The notes beneath the pieces were generated by a model, which had not been told where the DNA came from, made no database searches, and saw only the letters and a list, made by a program, of their open reading frames with translations. Shown piece after piece: positions 16,785 through 25,279 of a stretch of 64,000 bases of DNA. The stretch covers positions 1,612,001 to 1,676,000 of the forward strand of contig NZ_CP110136.1 in the NCBI RefSeq assembly GCF_025979705.1, given 5' to 3'. Source of the DNA: Hymenobacter sp. YIM 151858-1 (GTDB taxonomy: Bacteria > Bacteroidota > Bacteroidia > Cytophagales > Hymenobacteraceae). Every line of letters starts with the position of its first letter. The first letter of the stretch is position 1. Position numbers and translations under genes: made by a program.

Positions 16785-17825
16785 ATGAACATACAGATTG
16801 GCTCCCGCCTCGTTGGCCCCGATCAGCCGCCCCTCATCATTGCTGAGCTCAGCGGCAACCACAACCAGTCGCTGGAGCGCGGTTTGGCCATCGTGGACGC
16901 CATGGCCGCGGCTGGTGCCCACGCCATTAAGCTGCAGACGTACACCGCCGAAACCATGACCTTGCGCGGGGCTCACCGCATTGAGGACCCGGGCTCGTTG
17001 TGGTACGGCCGCGAGCTGTACGAGCTCTACGAAGAAGCCCACACGCCCTGGGAGTGGCACCGGGTGCTGTTCGAGCGCGCCCGGCAGCACGGTATGCTGG
17101 CGTTCAGCTCGCCGTTCGATGAAACCGCCGTCGATTTCCTCGAAACTCTGGATGTGCCGGCCTACAAAATTGCGTCCTTCGAAAATACCGATTGGCCGCT
17201 GCTGCGCCGCGTAGCCGCCACGGGCAAACCCGTGATTATGAGCACCGGCGCCAGCAAACTGGCCGAAGTAGCCGAAGCCGTGGACGTGCTGCGCGCCGCC
17301 GGCTGCCGCGAGCTGGTGCTGCTGAAATGCACGAGCACCTACCCCGCTACTCCGCAAAACACCAACCTGCGCACCATTCCGCACCTGCAGCAACTGTTTC
17401 CGGATACGCTCGTGGGTCTTTCCGACCACACCATGGGCGTAGGTGCCGCCGTTGCCGCTGTGGCCCTAGGTGCTTGCGTAGTGGAGAAGCACGTGACCCT
17501 GCGCCGCGCCGACGGCGGCGTCGATTCTGCGTTTTCGCTTGAGCCCGAGGAGGTTGCGCAACTTGTTACTGAAACCGAACGTGCCTGGCAAGCCTTGGGC
17601 CACGTGCAGTACGGAGTGCAGCGCGCCGAAGAAAAAAGCCGCTTGTTCAAGCGTTCCATCTACGTGTCAAAGGACATCCGTTTTGGTGAGCCGTTCACCG
17701 CCGAAAACATTCGGGTGGTGCGCCCCGGCGACGGCCTGGCCCCTAGGTTCTACGAGCAGGTACTTGGCCGCACGGCCCGCCACGACCTGAAAGCCGGTAC
17801 GCCGCTCACCTGGGACGTGCTCTAA
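16785..17825 (+). CDS. pseI: Pseudaminic acid synthase, PseI
   Basis: 346 aa, condenses phosphoenolpyruvate with the 6-deoxy-diacetamido sugar to form pseudaminic acid. NeuB-type TIM barrel (IIAELSGNHNQSLERGL, AIKLQTYTAETMTL, LLKCTSTYPA) followed by a C-terminal SAF/antifreeze-like domain from about 290 (RSIYVSKDIRFGEPFTAENI). The SGNHN string separates PseI from NeuB and LegI. ATG at 16785; the longer frame starts inside the DUF4328 gene. Confidence 0.95.
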   Translation: MNIQIGSRLVGPDQPPLIIAELSGNHNQSLERGLAIVDAMAAAGAHAIKLQTYTAETMTLRGAHRIEDPGSLWYGRELYELYEEAHTPWEWHRVLFERARQHGMLAFSSPFDETAVDFLETLDVPAYKIASFENTDWPLLRRVAATGKPVIMSTGASKLAEVAEAVDVLRAAGCRELVLLKCTSTYPATPQNTNLRTIPHLQQLFPDTLVGLSDHTMGVGAAVAAVALGACVVEKHVTLRRADGGVDSAFSLEPEEVAQLVTETERAWQALGHVQYGVQRAEEKSRLFKRSIYVSKDIRFGEPFTAENIRVVRPGDGLAPRFYEQVLGRTARHDLKAGTPLTWDVL

Positions 17826-19129
17826 TGCTGGTTTGGCCACCCACCAACCGGGTTGCTCGCTTGCGCGACATGCTGCAGCTGCGTTTTACGCCGCTGTTTG
17901 CCTCGTTGCCGGCCACCACCCTCGAGCCTATTTCGCCGGCCAACCCGCTGAAGCGGCTGGCCAAAGTGCTGGGTTATGCGGCCGTGCGGCTGGTGGGCAA
18001 CGTGTTTCGGCCCATCCGCAACCCCGAGCGGCTGCAGGGGGCCGTGTGGTTGTATGTGGTTAGCCAGAACAACTACGACTCGCTGCGCTTTATCCGGGAG
18101 CACCGCGCCGATGCCGTGCTGGTAGCCGGCCAGGCCAAGCAAATCGGCCGTTACAACCAGCAGGTAAACCGCCTTTCGTTACGCCGCAAGCTATTGTATT
18201 ACTGGCAGCTACCCGAGGTGCTGCTGGGCTTGTGGCGCAGCGAAGGACCTAGGGCGTGGCGCTTCTTCGATTTGATTTTCAACGCCATCGGTTACTACGA
18301 GGTGTACCGGCGGGCCTTGCGGCATTACCGACCCAGGGCCGTGGTGTTTGCCAACGACCACAACGACGACGCCCGCGCCCTGCTGCTGGCCTGCGCGGCC
18401 GAAGGAGTACCCACGGCCTACGTGCAGCATGCCAGCGTGAGCACCAACTTCCCGCCCCTGGGCTTCGATCTTAACCTACTTGAAGGGCAGGATGCGCTCG
18501 ACAAATACCGCCAGTGCGGCCCCGTACGGGGGCAGGTGCAACTGGTAGGCATGCCCAAGGCCGATGCCTTTATCGGGCAGCGCAACCAGCAACCTAGGGT
18601 GCAGCGCGTGGCCATTGCCGCCAATACCCTCGACGATACCGCCGGGCTGCTGGCCGCCGTAGCATACCTGCTGGCCGAGTTTCCGGCGCTGAGCTTCACC
18701 TTCCGGGCCCACCCGAGCGATGCACGCAGCTTTGCCGAATTGCGCCAGCGCTTCCCGCAGCTCCGCTTTTCGGATGCGCGGCAGGAGTCGGTGTTTGAGT
18801 TTCTGCAGCAGCACGATGCGCTTATTGCCGCCGATACCTCCACGCACCTCGAGGCAACCCTGCTCAACCTCGTCAGCCTGTACTACCGCTTCAGCAGCCA
18901 CGGCGTGGCCGACGATTATTACGGCTACGCCGCCCAAGGCCTGGTAGAACGAGCCCACAGCTTACCCGAATTGGGCGAGCTGCTGCACCGCTACGCCCAC
19001 CACAAGCCGGCCGGGCACTACCAGCGCGCGGCCTACTATTGCGCCACCCTGGGCACCCCACACGAAGGCCGGAGCCAGGAGCTGGCCCTGCAGCAACTCG
19101 ATTCGTGGCTGATGCAAGAAGCTAAGTAG
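17825..19129 (+). CDS. Putative surface-glycan glycosyltransferase, GT-B-like
   Basis: 434 aa, no exact family recognised. Features fit a two-Rossmann GT-B protein related to CDP-glycerol/polysaccharide transferases: ANDHNDDARALLLACAAEGV, a QHASVS motif and AADTSTHLEATLLN in the C-terminal half. No signal peptide. It overlaps the pseI stop by one base (TAATG), so it is very likely co-translated, and it is the best candidate here for the transferase that moves Pse from CMP-Pse. That role is inference from position. Confidence 0.6.
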   Translation: MLVWPPTNRVARLRDMLQLRFTPLFASLPATTLEPISPANPLKRLAKVLGYAAVRLVGNVFRPIRNPERLQGAVWLYVVSQNNYDSLRFIREHRADAVLVAGQAKQIGRYNQQVNRLSLRRKLLYYWQLPEVLLGLWRSEGPRAWRFFDLIFNAIGYYEVYRRALRHYRPRAVVFANDHNDDARALLLACAAEGVPTAYVQHASVSTNFPPLGFDLNLLEGQDALDKYRQCGPVRGQVQLVGMPKADAFIGQRNQQPRVQRVAIAANTLDDTAGLLAAVAYLLAEFPALSFTFRAHPSDARSFAELRQRFPQLRFSDARQESVFEFLQQHDALIAADTSTHLEATLLNLVSLYYRFSSHGVADDYYGYAAQGLVERAHSLPELGELLHRYAHHKPAGHYQRAAYYCATLGTPHEGRSQELALQQLDSWLMQEAK

Positions 19130-19200
19130 GTGGCACTTCCTGGCTCATGCAGCAAGCTCGACACTGGCATACCTAGGGCAAAGCCGCTATTTTAGCCCCG

Positions 19201-20583
19201 ATGCCAACCGCACCCTCAACCATGCCCCGGCGGCCCGCGGCGGCGCCCGAGCTCCAGCAAAACATGCTGGCGTACGTGCTGCGGCATTTCTGGTCGGCCT
19301 ACGATGCCGAGCCGCTGGCCATTGGCTACGCGGGGCAGCACCCCGGGGCACCGGTGCAGGTAGCGGCGCAAAGCACCAACTTCTTCGAGCAGGCCGAGCC
19401 CTACCCCGCCGAGCCCGTGTGGCGCGAGTGGGCGGGCCGCAAACTGCCCTTTTTCTTTCAACCCAAGCTCCCCGCCGAACTGCTTACGCTGGCACCGGGC
19501 CGCGCCACCATTCAGGCCGATGTGGTGGCCAACGCCTTTTACCTGCTCAGCGGCTGGCAGGAGTACTACTCGCCCGAGCGCGACCACCACGGCCGATTTC
19601 CGTACCGCGCCAGCGTGCAGCAACGCTACGATTTTGTGGCGGTGCCGGTGGTAAACTACTATTTCGAGCTGCTGCGCACGGCCGTGGAGCACGTGCTGGG
19701 CCACCCCTTGCCCCGGCGCCCCTGGCCGCAGCAAGCGCCCTTTGCCTGCTGGATAACCCACGACGTGGACAATTGCCGCAGCGGCTGGAAAGCCGAAGGC
19801 AAAAAAGCGCTGCAGGCGGGCGAGGTGGGCACGTTCGTGTCGTTGCTCACGCGCCGGTTGGGCGGGCGCGATGCCTGGGACAACCTCGACGTAGTGCAGC
19901 GCGAAGTGGCCATTCATGGCCAGATTTCCACGTTCTTCATGCTCGGCAACGCGCGCCCGGCCCCCAACGGCACGCCCAACGCCGATTACGACGTGCGCCA
20001 CCCGCGCTACCAGCGCTGCCTGCAGCGCCTGCGCTCGGGCGGGGCCGAAATTGGGGTACACGGCAGCATTGGTACCAGCGGCAGTGCCGCGGCGCTGCAG
20101 CGCGAAATCGGCCAGCTGCCGCCTCCTATTCGGGGCAACCGCTTTCATTACCTCAGCTGGGAGCCGCAAACCACCCCCGATGTACTCGACGAGGCCGGCG
20201 TGCAGTTTGATACCACCCTGGGTTTTGCCGAGCACTTTGGCTTTCGGCACAGCTACTGCCTGCCCTTCTGGCCTTATAACTTTGCCACGGGCGGCTGCCA
20301 TCGGTTTCTGGAAATCCCCCTGAACCTGATGGACGCGACCCTGCACCACCCCAACTACCTGCAGCTCGGCCCCGAGGAAATTCTGCCGGCCGTGCGGCCC
20401 ATGTTGGCTGAAATCGAGCATTTTGGCGGGGTGTTCACGCTGCTGTGGCACAACGAAAACTTTTCGCGGCGCAACCATCTCAACGGACCTAAGCAGTTCC
20501 ACGCGTTGGTACGCTACCTTCGCAGCCGTCATGCCGCGTTCATCACGGGCGGGCAAATAGCGGATGCTTGGATGAATAAATGA
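19201..20583 (+). CDS. Polysaccharide deacetylase family protein
   Basis: 460 aa. N-terminal region (1-~170) is the DUF7033-like module common in Bacteroidota; the NodB-type catalytic half begins at CWITHDVDN, where the Asp pair binds the metal, and continues with GAEIGVHGSIGTSGS. The final part has FTLLWHNENFS. Probably removes acyl groups from a surface polysaccharide; no signal peptide is seen, so it may act in the cytoplasm. A weak TATTTTAG promoter-like element precedes the ATG by 5 bp. Confidence 0.82.
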   Translation: MPTAPSTMPRRPAAAPELQQNMLAYVLRHFWSAYDAEPLAIGYAGQHPGAPVQVAAQSTNFFEQAEPYPAEPVWREWAGRKLPFFFQPKLPAELLTLAPGRATIQADVVANAFYLLSGWQEYYSPERDHHGRFPYRASVQQRYDFVAVPVVNYYFELLRTAVEHVLGHPLPRRPWPQQAPFACWITHDVDNCRSGWKAEGKKALQAGEVGTFVSLLTRRLGGRDAWDNLDVVQREVAIHGQISTFFMLGNARPAPNGTPNADYDVRHPRYQRCLQRLRSGGAEIGVHGSIGTSGSAAALQREIGQLPPPIRGNRFHYLSWEPQTTPDVLDEAGVQFDTTLGFAEHFGFRHSYCLPFWPYNFATGGCHRFLEIPLNLMDATLHHPNYLQLGPEEILPAVRPMLAEIEHFGGVFTLLWHNENFSRRNHLNGPKQFHALVRYLRSRHAAFITGGQIADAWMNK

Positions 20584-20584
20584 G

Positions 20585-20697
20585 CAGATGAGTGGATAGT
20601 AGGATGCTAACCAGGGCTAACCCACGCATCCACTCAGCCACGCATCCACTCAGCCACTCCGCTACGCATTCGCTCATCTACTCATCCACTTATCCAC
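20585..20697. repeat. Heptad-type repeats of GATGAGT / ACTCATC
   Basis: Degenerate 7-bp periodic sequence: GATGAGTGGATAGT on the left, two tandem 16-bp ACGCATCCACTCAGCC units (20624-20655), and CTACTCATCCACTTATCC on the right. Left and right parts are roughly inverted. The block ends at the TTG start of the flippase. Confidence 0.7.
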
Positions 20698-20701
20698 CAT
20701 T

Positions 20702-22180
20702 TTGGGCATCGTCCAGCGCCAAGGGCTGCGCAATACTATCATTTCCTACATCGGCCTGGGGCTGGGGTTCGTCAACACGGTTTTCGTGTTGCCCAGAATC
20801 CTGGAAACCGAGCAGTTAGGCCTCACGCAGCTGCTGATTGCCATTGCCACCATTTACGCCCAGCTCTCGGCCATGGGCTTTGCGAGCATGGGCATTCGGT
20901 TCTTCCCGTACTTCCGCAACCGCGAGGCCGGCCACCAAGGCTTTTTGCCCTTTTTGCTGGGCGTGCCCATGCTGGGATTTGCCGCCATCACGGCGTTGTA
21001 CATCCTGGGTCGGCCCCTGATCATGGCGCAATACGCCAAGGATGCCTCGTTGCTCGGGCCGTATTATTTGTGGGGCTGCGTACTGGCTTTGTTCACGTTG
21101 CTCTACTCCCTGCAGGATGCCTACCTCAAGGGCCTGTATCATACCGCCTTTTCGTCGTTTGTACAGGAAATTTTGCTGCGCCTACTAGTGGCAGGGGCCG
21201 CGCTGGCATACGACCACGATTGGCTGAACTTTCATCAGTTCGTGCTGCTGTATATTGGCCTCAACAGCGGCATCTCGCTGCTGCTTACGGCTTACCTTGC
21301 TGCCATCGGGGAGCTGCATCTCCGCCCAAGCACCGCCGTACTCAACGTGCGGCCCATGGGCGAATTGCTTGGTTTTGGGGCTTTTGCGCTTCTCTCCAAC
21401 ATTTCCGGCACGGTTATCAGCTCGATTGATAGATTGATGGTGGGCTCCACCATCAACATTGGCGCTGCCGGGGTGTACACCGTGGCCTTCTACATCAGCA
21501 CGGCGCTAACCATCCCGTTTCGCTCGCTCTACAAAATTGCTTTTCCGCTGCTGGCCGATTACTGGAAGCAACGCGACCTAGGGCGCATGGCCGAGTTTTA
21601 CCGCAGCACCACGCGCCTCAACACCGTGCTGGGCTGCTACCTGGCCCTGGGCATCGGCCTCAACCTCGATTTTATTTACTCCCTCATGAAGCCGGAGTAC
21701 GCTGCCGGCGCCACGGCCGTGCTGCTCCTGCTGGTGGGGCGCCTGTTCGATGGCATTACCGGCGTAAACGCGCTGATTGTGGTTACCTCGCCGCGCTACC
21801 GCTACGACCTCATTTTCAACGCCTCGCTGGCCGCGCTTACCGTGCTGCTCAACCTCGTGCTGATTCCGCGCTACGGGCTGGCGGGCTCGGCGGCGGCTAC
21901 CTCGCTGGCTTTGGTGCTCATCAACGTGGCGCGCACGTGGTTTGTGTGGTACAGCTACGGGCTACAGCCTTTCGACAAGCGCATACCGCTGCTGCTCGGT
22001 ATTGCTGCCCTGGCGGGCGTGGCCGGCTGGCTGGTGCCCACCCTCCCCTCCGCGTGGCTGACGATGTTGGTGCGCTCGGCGGCCCTAACCGCGGTGTACG
22101 GCGCCCTGGTGCTGGCAACCCGCGCAGTGCCCGAAGCCATGCCCTTGCTGCAAAAAATCCTGGGCCGGAGCAAAGCGTAG
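20702..22180 (+). CDS. Oligosaccharide flippase / polysaccharide biosynthesis protein
   Basis: 492 aa integral membrane protein with about 12-14 helices, MATE/MVF-like (Wzx type). It opens MGIVQRQGLRNTIISYIGLG, the usual start of Bacteroidota flippases. Exports lipid-linked glycan units across the inner membrane; likely partner of the Pse and glycosyltransferase genes. The start is a TTG at 20702, with repeats directly before it. The final codons form one arm of a 14-bp terminator stem. Confidence 0.88.
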   Translation: MGIVQRQGLRNTIISYIGLGLGFVNTVFVLPRILETEQLGLTQLLIAIATIYAQLSAMGFASMGIRFFPYFRNREAGHQGFLPFLLGVPMLGFAAITALYILGRPLIMAQYAKDASLLGPYYLWGCVLALFTLLYSLQDAYLKGLYHTAFSSFVQEILLRLLVAGAALAYDHDWLNFHQFVLLYIGLNSGISLLLTAYLAAIGELHLRPSTAVLNVRPMGELLGFGAFALLSNISGTVISSIDRLMVGSTINIGAAGVYTVAFYISTALTIPFRSLYKIAFPLLADYWKQRDLGRMAEFYRSTTRLNTVLGCYLALGIGLNLDFIYSLMKPEYAAGATAVLLLLVGRLFDGITGVNALIVVTSPRYRYDLIFNASLAALTVLLNLVLIPRYGLAGSAAATSLALVLINVARTWFVWYSYGLQPFDKRIPLLLGIAALAGVAGWLVPTLPSAWLTMLVRSAALTAVYGALVLATRAVPEAMPLLQKILGRSKA

Positions 22181-22199
22181 CTTCGTCCGGCCCAGGATT
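22152..22199. terminator. Terminator shared by flippase and CPBP protease genes
   Basis: 14-bp perfect stem (22156-22169 / 22186-22199) with the flippase stop in the loop. On the minus strand it is followed by a T-run, giving an intrinsic terminator for the convergent CPBP gene. Confidence 0.8.
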
Positions 22200-22230
22200 G
22201 CAAGAAGTTAATTATGCGCAGGCACGGTGC

Positions 22231-23133
22231 CTACGGCGCCGTTTCGACAACCGGGGCGGCCGGCGCATCGGCCGGCGCCGCATCGGCGGGCTCGTGGGTA
22301 GCCTGCTGCAGGTAGCGCACCACCAGCGCCAGCACCACCGCCGAACCTAGGGCTGCAGCGGCCACGGACCAGCTTGGTGCTTGGTACTTCGTCATTTGGG
22401 CCAAGGCGTCTTTGTCGTTGCGGATCATGAACATGCCCAGCCAGGCAATGAAGTTGTTGACGCCGTGCACCAGAATGCAGGCCCGCAGCGAACCGGTGCG
22501 GTGGTACAGCCAACCCAGAAACAGGCCCAGCATGGCCGCCGACAACGACTGCGCCGGGTTGAAGTGGATGATGCCGAACAGCACGCTGGTTTGCACAATG
22601 GCCTTGGTAGGCCCGTAGTTGCGCGCGAGGCCCGGCAGCAGCACGCCCCGAAACAACCACTCCTCAAATACCGGCGCCATTACGCATACCACCACAAAGC
22701 AGAGTACGGGGTGCGCCATCAGCTTCAGCAGCATGTCGGGCAACGACCAGGTAGGCAAATTCAGCCAATGAACGGGCAGCCGCACGAACAGCAGCGCCAC
22801 CGTGGTGAGGGCTAGCAAGGCATACAGCCCCGGGCCATCGAGGCGGCCGTGCCAGCTGGCCGGCACAATGCGGCCGGGGCCTTCCGTTCGCTGCAGAAAC
22901 CACACCAGCAACGGCATGGCGAGCGAGGCCAAAGCAATGCCGTAGGTTTCGGCCTGGGCCTCGGGCAACCACTGCGAAAGCACCACCAGCGGGATGCCCG
23001 CAATAAGCGAGGCTAGTAGAAACCACCCGAGTACCCACCAGCTTTCGGCGTACGTGGGGTACGCTTTTTTGGGGCGGCGCGGGGTGGCGGGCGCGGCCAT
23101 CATGTAGGGTTCTTGCGGATAAATGTGTTCCAT
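22231..23133 (-). CDS. CPBP family intramembrane metalloprotease
   Basis: 300 aa, about eight transmembrane helices. The CPBP/Abi motifs are present: EEWLFRG (EExxxR), the histidine in GIIHFNP and HGVNNFIA. These proteases cleave within the membrane or process prenylated or exported peptides; the target is unknown. The C-terminal tail is rich in Ala and Pro. ATG at 23133 (MEHIYPQEPYMM). A longer in-frame reading passes a hairpin and is rejected. Confidence 0.9.
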   Translation of the reverse strand: MEHIYPQEPYMMAAPATPRRPKKAYPTYAESWWVLGWFLLASLIAGIPLVVLSQWLPEAQAETYGIALASLAMPLLVWFLQRTEGPGRIVPASWHGRLDGPGLYALLALTTVALLFVRLPVHWLNLPTWSLPDMLLKLMAHPVLCFVVVCVMAPVFEEWLFRGVLLPGLARNYGPTKAIVQTSVLFGIIHFNPAQSLSAAMLGLFLGWLYHRTGSLRACILVHGVNNFIAWLGMFMIRNDKDALAQMTKYQAPSWSVAAAALGSAVVLALVVRYLQQATHEPADAAPADAPAAPVVETAP

Positions 23134-23174
23134 TGAATGCGGCTTATAAGGCGGCAAAATACACGCAAAAGCAA

Positions 23175-23205
23175 ACCGGGCCCGCGGCAGTGCCGCGGGC
23201 CCGGT
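23175..23205 (-). terminator. Hairpin after the amino-acid permease gene
   Basis: 15-nt arms ACCGGGCCCGCGGCA and complement separated by one base, so about 13 pairs with a 5-nt loop. T-rich sequence follows on the minus strand. Confidence 0.65.
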
Positions 23206-23249
23206 GCAAAATGATAGAACCGTACTAGGTAGCCAGCGCCCCGGCAGGC

Positions 23250-24731
23250 CTAGGCAACGGTATTGCCGGCCGGCTCCACGGCGGTTTTTACCAGCTGACC
23301 CTGGCCCAGCTTGCTGTTCTTTTTGCCGTACAGGAAGTAAATAACCAAGCCGATGGCCAGCCACACGAACAGGCGTATCCAGGTGTCCTGGGGCAGCGAG
23401 AACATCATCACCAGGCAGGTAACGATGCCCAGGATGGGCACCACCGGTACCCACGGCGTACGGAAGGCCCGCGGGGCGTTGGGCTCGCGCTTGCGCATAA
23501 TCAGCACGCCCACGCACACCATCACGAAGGCCAGCAGCGTACCGATGCTGCACATTTCGCCCACTACCCGGATGGGCACAAAGCCGGCGAACAGGCTAAT
23601 GAACAAGCCCAGCAGCAGGCTCGACTTCAGCGGCGTCTGGAACTTGGGGTGAATCTGCGAGAAGACTTGGGGCAGCAGCCCGTCGCGCGACATGGAGAAG
23701 AACACGCGCGACTGGCCCAGCAAATCAACCAGGATTACCGAGGTGTAGCCGATGAGGATGGCCCCGATGATGGCCGTGCTCAGCCAGCCGTAGGGCGTTT
23801 TTTCGATGGCAATGGCCACCGGCGCGGCGCTGTCTTTGAACTCGGTGTAGTTGGCGAGGCCCGTCATGACGTAGCCGAAGAGCACGAACAACACGGTGCA
23901 CACCAGCAGCGAGCCGATGATGCCGATGGGCATGTTGCGCTGCGGATTTTTGGCCTCCTGCGCCATGGTAGCCACGATATCGAAGCCGATGAACACGAAG
24001 AACACCACGCCCGCGCCGCGCAAGATGCCGCTCCAGCCAAACTCGCCGAAGGTACCCGTGTTTTCGGGGATGTACGGCTGGTAGTTGCTGGGGTCGATGT
24101 ACTGCCAACCCAGGGCAATAAACACCAGCACCACCGACACTTTGAGGGCCACCACGATGGCGTTGAACCACGCCGAACCTTGCGTGCCGCGCACGATAAT
24201 GGCCGTAATGGCCAGCACGATCAGCACGGCCGGCAGGTTTATCAGCCCGCTTACGGTGCTGCCGTCGGCCAGCGTAGCCGTTTCCCACGGCGACATCATC
24301 AGCTGCGGGGGCAGGTGGATGTCGTACTTGCTCAGGAACTTGCCTAGGTAGTTCGACCAGCTGATTGCCACGGTAGCGGCGCCCACCGAGTACTCCAGCA
24401 CCAAATCCCAGCCGATAATCCAGGCAAACAGTTCGCCCATGGTGGCGTAGGAATACGTGTAGGCCGAGCCGGCCACCGGCACCATGGAGGCAAACTCGGC
24501 GTAGCACAAGGCCGAAAACGCGCAGCCCACCGCGGCCACGATAAACGAGAGCGTAATAGCCGGGCCGGTGTGGTTGGCGGCGGCAATGCCCGTGAGCGAA
24601 AACAGGCCCGCCCCGATGATTACCCCTACCCCAATGGCAATAAGGTTGAACGGCCCCAGGCTACGCTTAAGCGTGTGCGTACCGCTCTCGGCGGCCTCTT
24701 GCCGCAGCAGCTCCAATGATTTTTTAAGCAT
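23250..24731 (-). CDS. APC-superfamily amino-acid permease
   Basis: 493 aa, about 12-14 transmembrane helices, of the cationic amino-acid transporter/YfnA branch. Helix 1 reads LIAIGVGVIIGAGLFSLTGI, and FFVFIGFDIVATMAQEAKNP is the helix-6/7 region. ATG at 24731 (MLKKSLELLRQEAAESG). The distal leader carries a SAM-I riboswitch, so methionine or a related sulfur compound is a plausible substrate; this is inferred from regulation only. A 7-bp hairpin (24745-24762) lies just before the start codon. Stop TAG lies in a CCTAGG site. Confidence 0.9.
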   Translation of the reverse strand: MLKKSLELLRQEAAESGTHTLKRSLGPFNLIAIGVGVIIGAGLFSLTGIAAANHTGPAITLSFIVAAVGCAFSALCYAEFASMVPVAGSAYTYSYATMGELFAWIIGWDLVLEYSVGAATVAISWSNYLGKFLSKYDIHLPPQLMMSPWETATLADGSTVSGLINLPAVLIVLAITAIIVRGTQGSAWFNAIVVALKVSVVLVFIALGWQYIDPSNYQPYIPENTGTFGEFGWSGILRGAGVVFFVFIGFDIVATMAQEAKNPQRNMPIGIIGSLLVCTVLFVLFGYVMTGLANYTEFKDSAAPVAIAIEKTPYGWLSTAIIGAILIGYTSVILVDLLGQSRVFFSMSRDGLLPQVFSQIHPKFQTPLKSSLLLGLFISLFAGFVPIRVVGEMCSIGTLLAFVMVCVGVLIMRKREPNAPRAFRTPWVPVVPILGIVTCLVMMFSLPQDTWIRLFVWLAIGLVIYFLYGKKNSKLGQGQLVKTAVEPAGNTVA

Positions 24732-24744
24732 ACAAAAATGGGTA

Positions 24745-24762
24745 CACGGGCTAGCGCCCGTG
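24745..24762 (-). promoter_or_regulatory. Hairpin next to permease ribosome-binding region
   Basis: CACGGGC, loop TAGC, GCCCGTG, 14 bp upstream of the ATG. It could belong to the riboswitch expression platform or merely reduce initiation. Confidence 0.35.
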
Positions 24763-25093
24763 CGAACGAAAAAGCGCCCTGGCACCCGCCGCGCGCCTGC
24801 GCGGGGCAGGCTAAGCGGGCAGCCAACAGGCTTACGATGAAAAGATTACCAAAAAGGTTGGGCGTGGCTTGGGCCAGGCCCTAGGTGGCGGCGCTTGCCC
24901 GGGGCAGCGGGAGCGTGCCGCAGCACCACTCCCCGGGCAGCCCGGCTATGCGGCGCCTGTTGGCCTCAACAACAACAACCCACAGCACACGCGGGTGCAT
25001 GCGCGGCCGTAGCGGCGCTGGCAAACAAGCGGTGTGCGGATGCACGATGGAAACCGGAAACGGGAAAGTGGCAGGTAAAGCCCACAGCTACTT
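24763..25093 (-). other. Long leader between riboswitch and permease
   Basis: About 330 nt of GC-rich transcribed leader. Open frames in it overlap the permease in another phase and lack a recognisable product. I see no clear terminator hairpin with a T-run, so the mode of control is unclear. Confidence 0.4.
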
Positions 25094-25188
25094 GTTTTTA
25101 TATGGTCAGGAATTGGCACCGTTCCGGATGATCCGGAGGGTTGCCGGCGCTTCAGGGAGCCTGTCTCTCCACGCCTCTGTATAAAAAC
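25094..25188 (-). promoter_or_regulatory. SAM-I (S-box) riboswitch
   Basis: The minus strand shows the conserved aptamer: AGAGGCGTGGAGAGACAGG, CCTGAAGCGCCGGCAACC, a CTCCGGATCATCCGGA hairpin, then CGGTGCCAATTCCTG. P1 is a perfect 9-bp helix (GTTTTTATA at 25180-25188 with TATAAAAAC at 25094-25102). A TACCTTTG promoter lies 28 bp upstream. SAM binding normally lowers expression of methionine-related genes. Confidence 0.94.
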
Positions 25189-25216
25189 AATCCTTCAGAG
25201 TAAAGAATTGATGCCG

Positions 25217-25224
25217 CAAAGGTA
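25217..25224 (-). promoter_or_regulatory. -7 promoter element driving the riboswitch leader
   Basis: TACCTTTG on the minus strand, placed so that the transcript starts just before the aptamer. Confidence 0.6.
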
Positions 25225-25279
25225 GCCCGCAATCCGCGGATTGTGCAAACCAGCCGCTGGCCTAGGTGCCGTGGCGGGC

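Noticed and set aside
19216-20556. 446-aa open frame opposite the polysaccharide deacetylase
   Set aside because: Shadow frame of a high-GC gene; the + strand has a clear NodB motif.
20624-20655. Two 16-bp direct repeats as a CRISPR or attachment site
   Set aside because: Only two adjacent units, within degenerate heptad DNA, and no integrase or cas gene nearby.
24763-25184. Small open frames in the permease leader
   Set aside because: They overlap the SAM riboswitch or run into the permease out of frame; no leader-peptide pattern seen.
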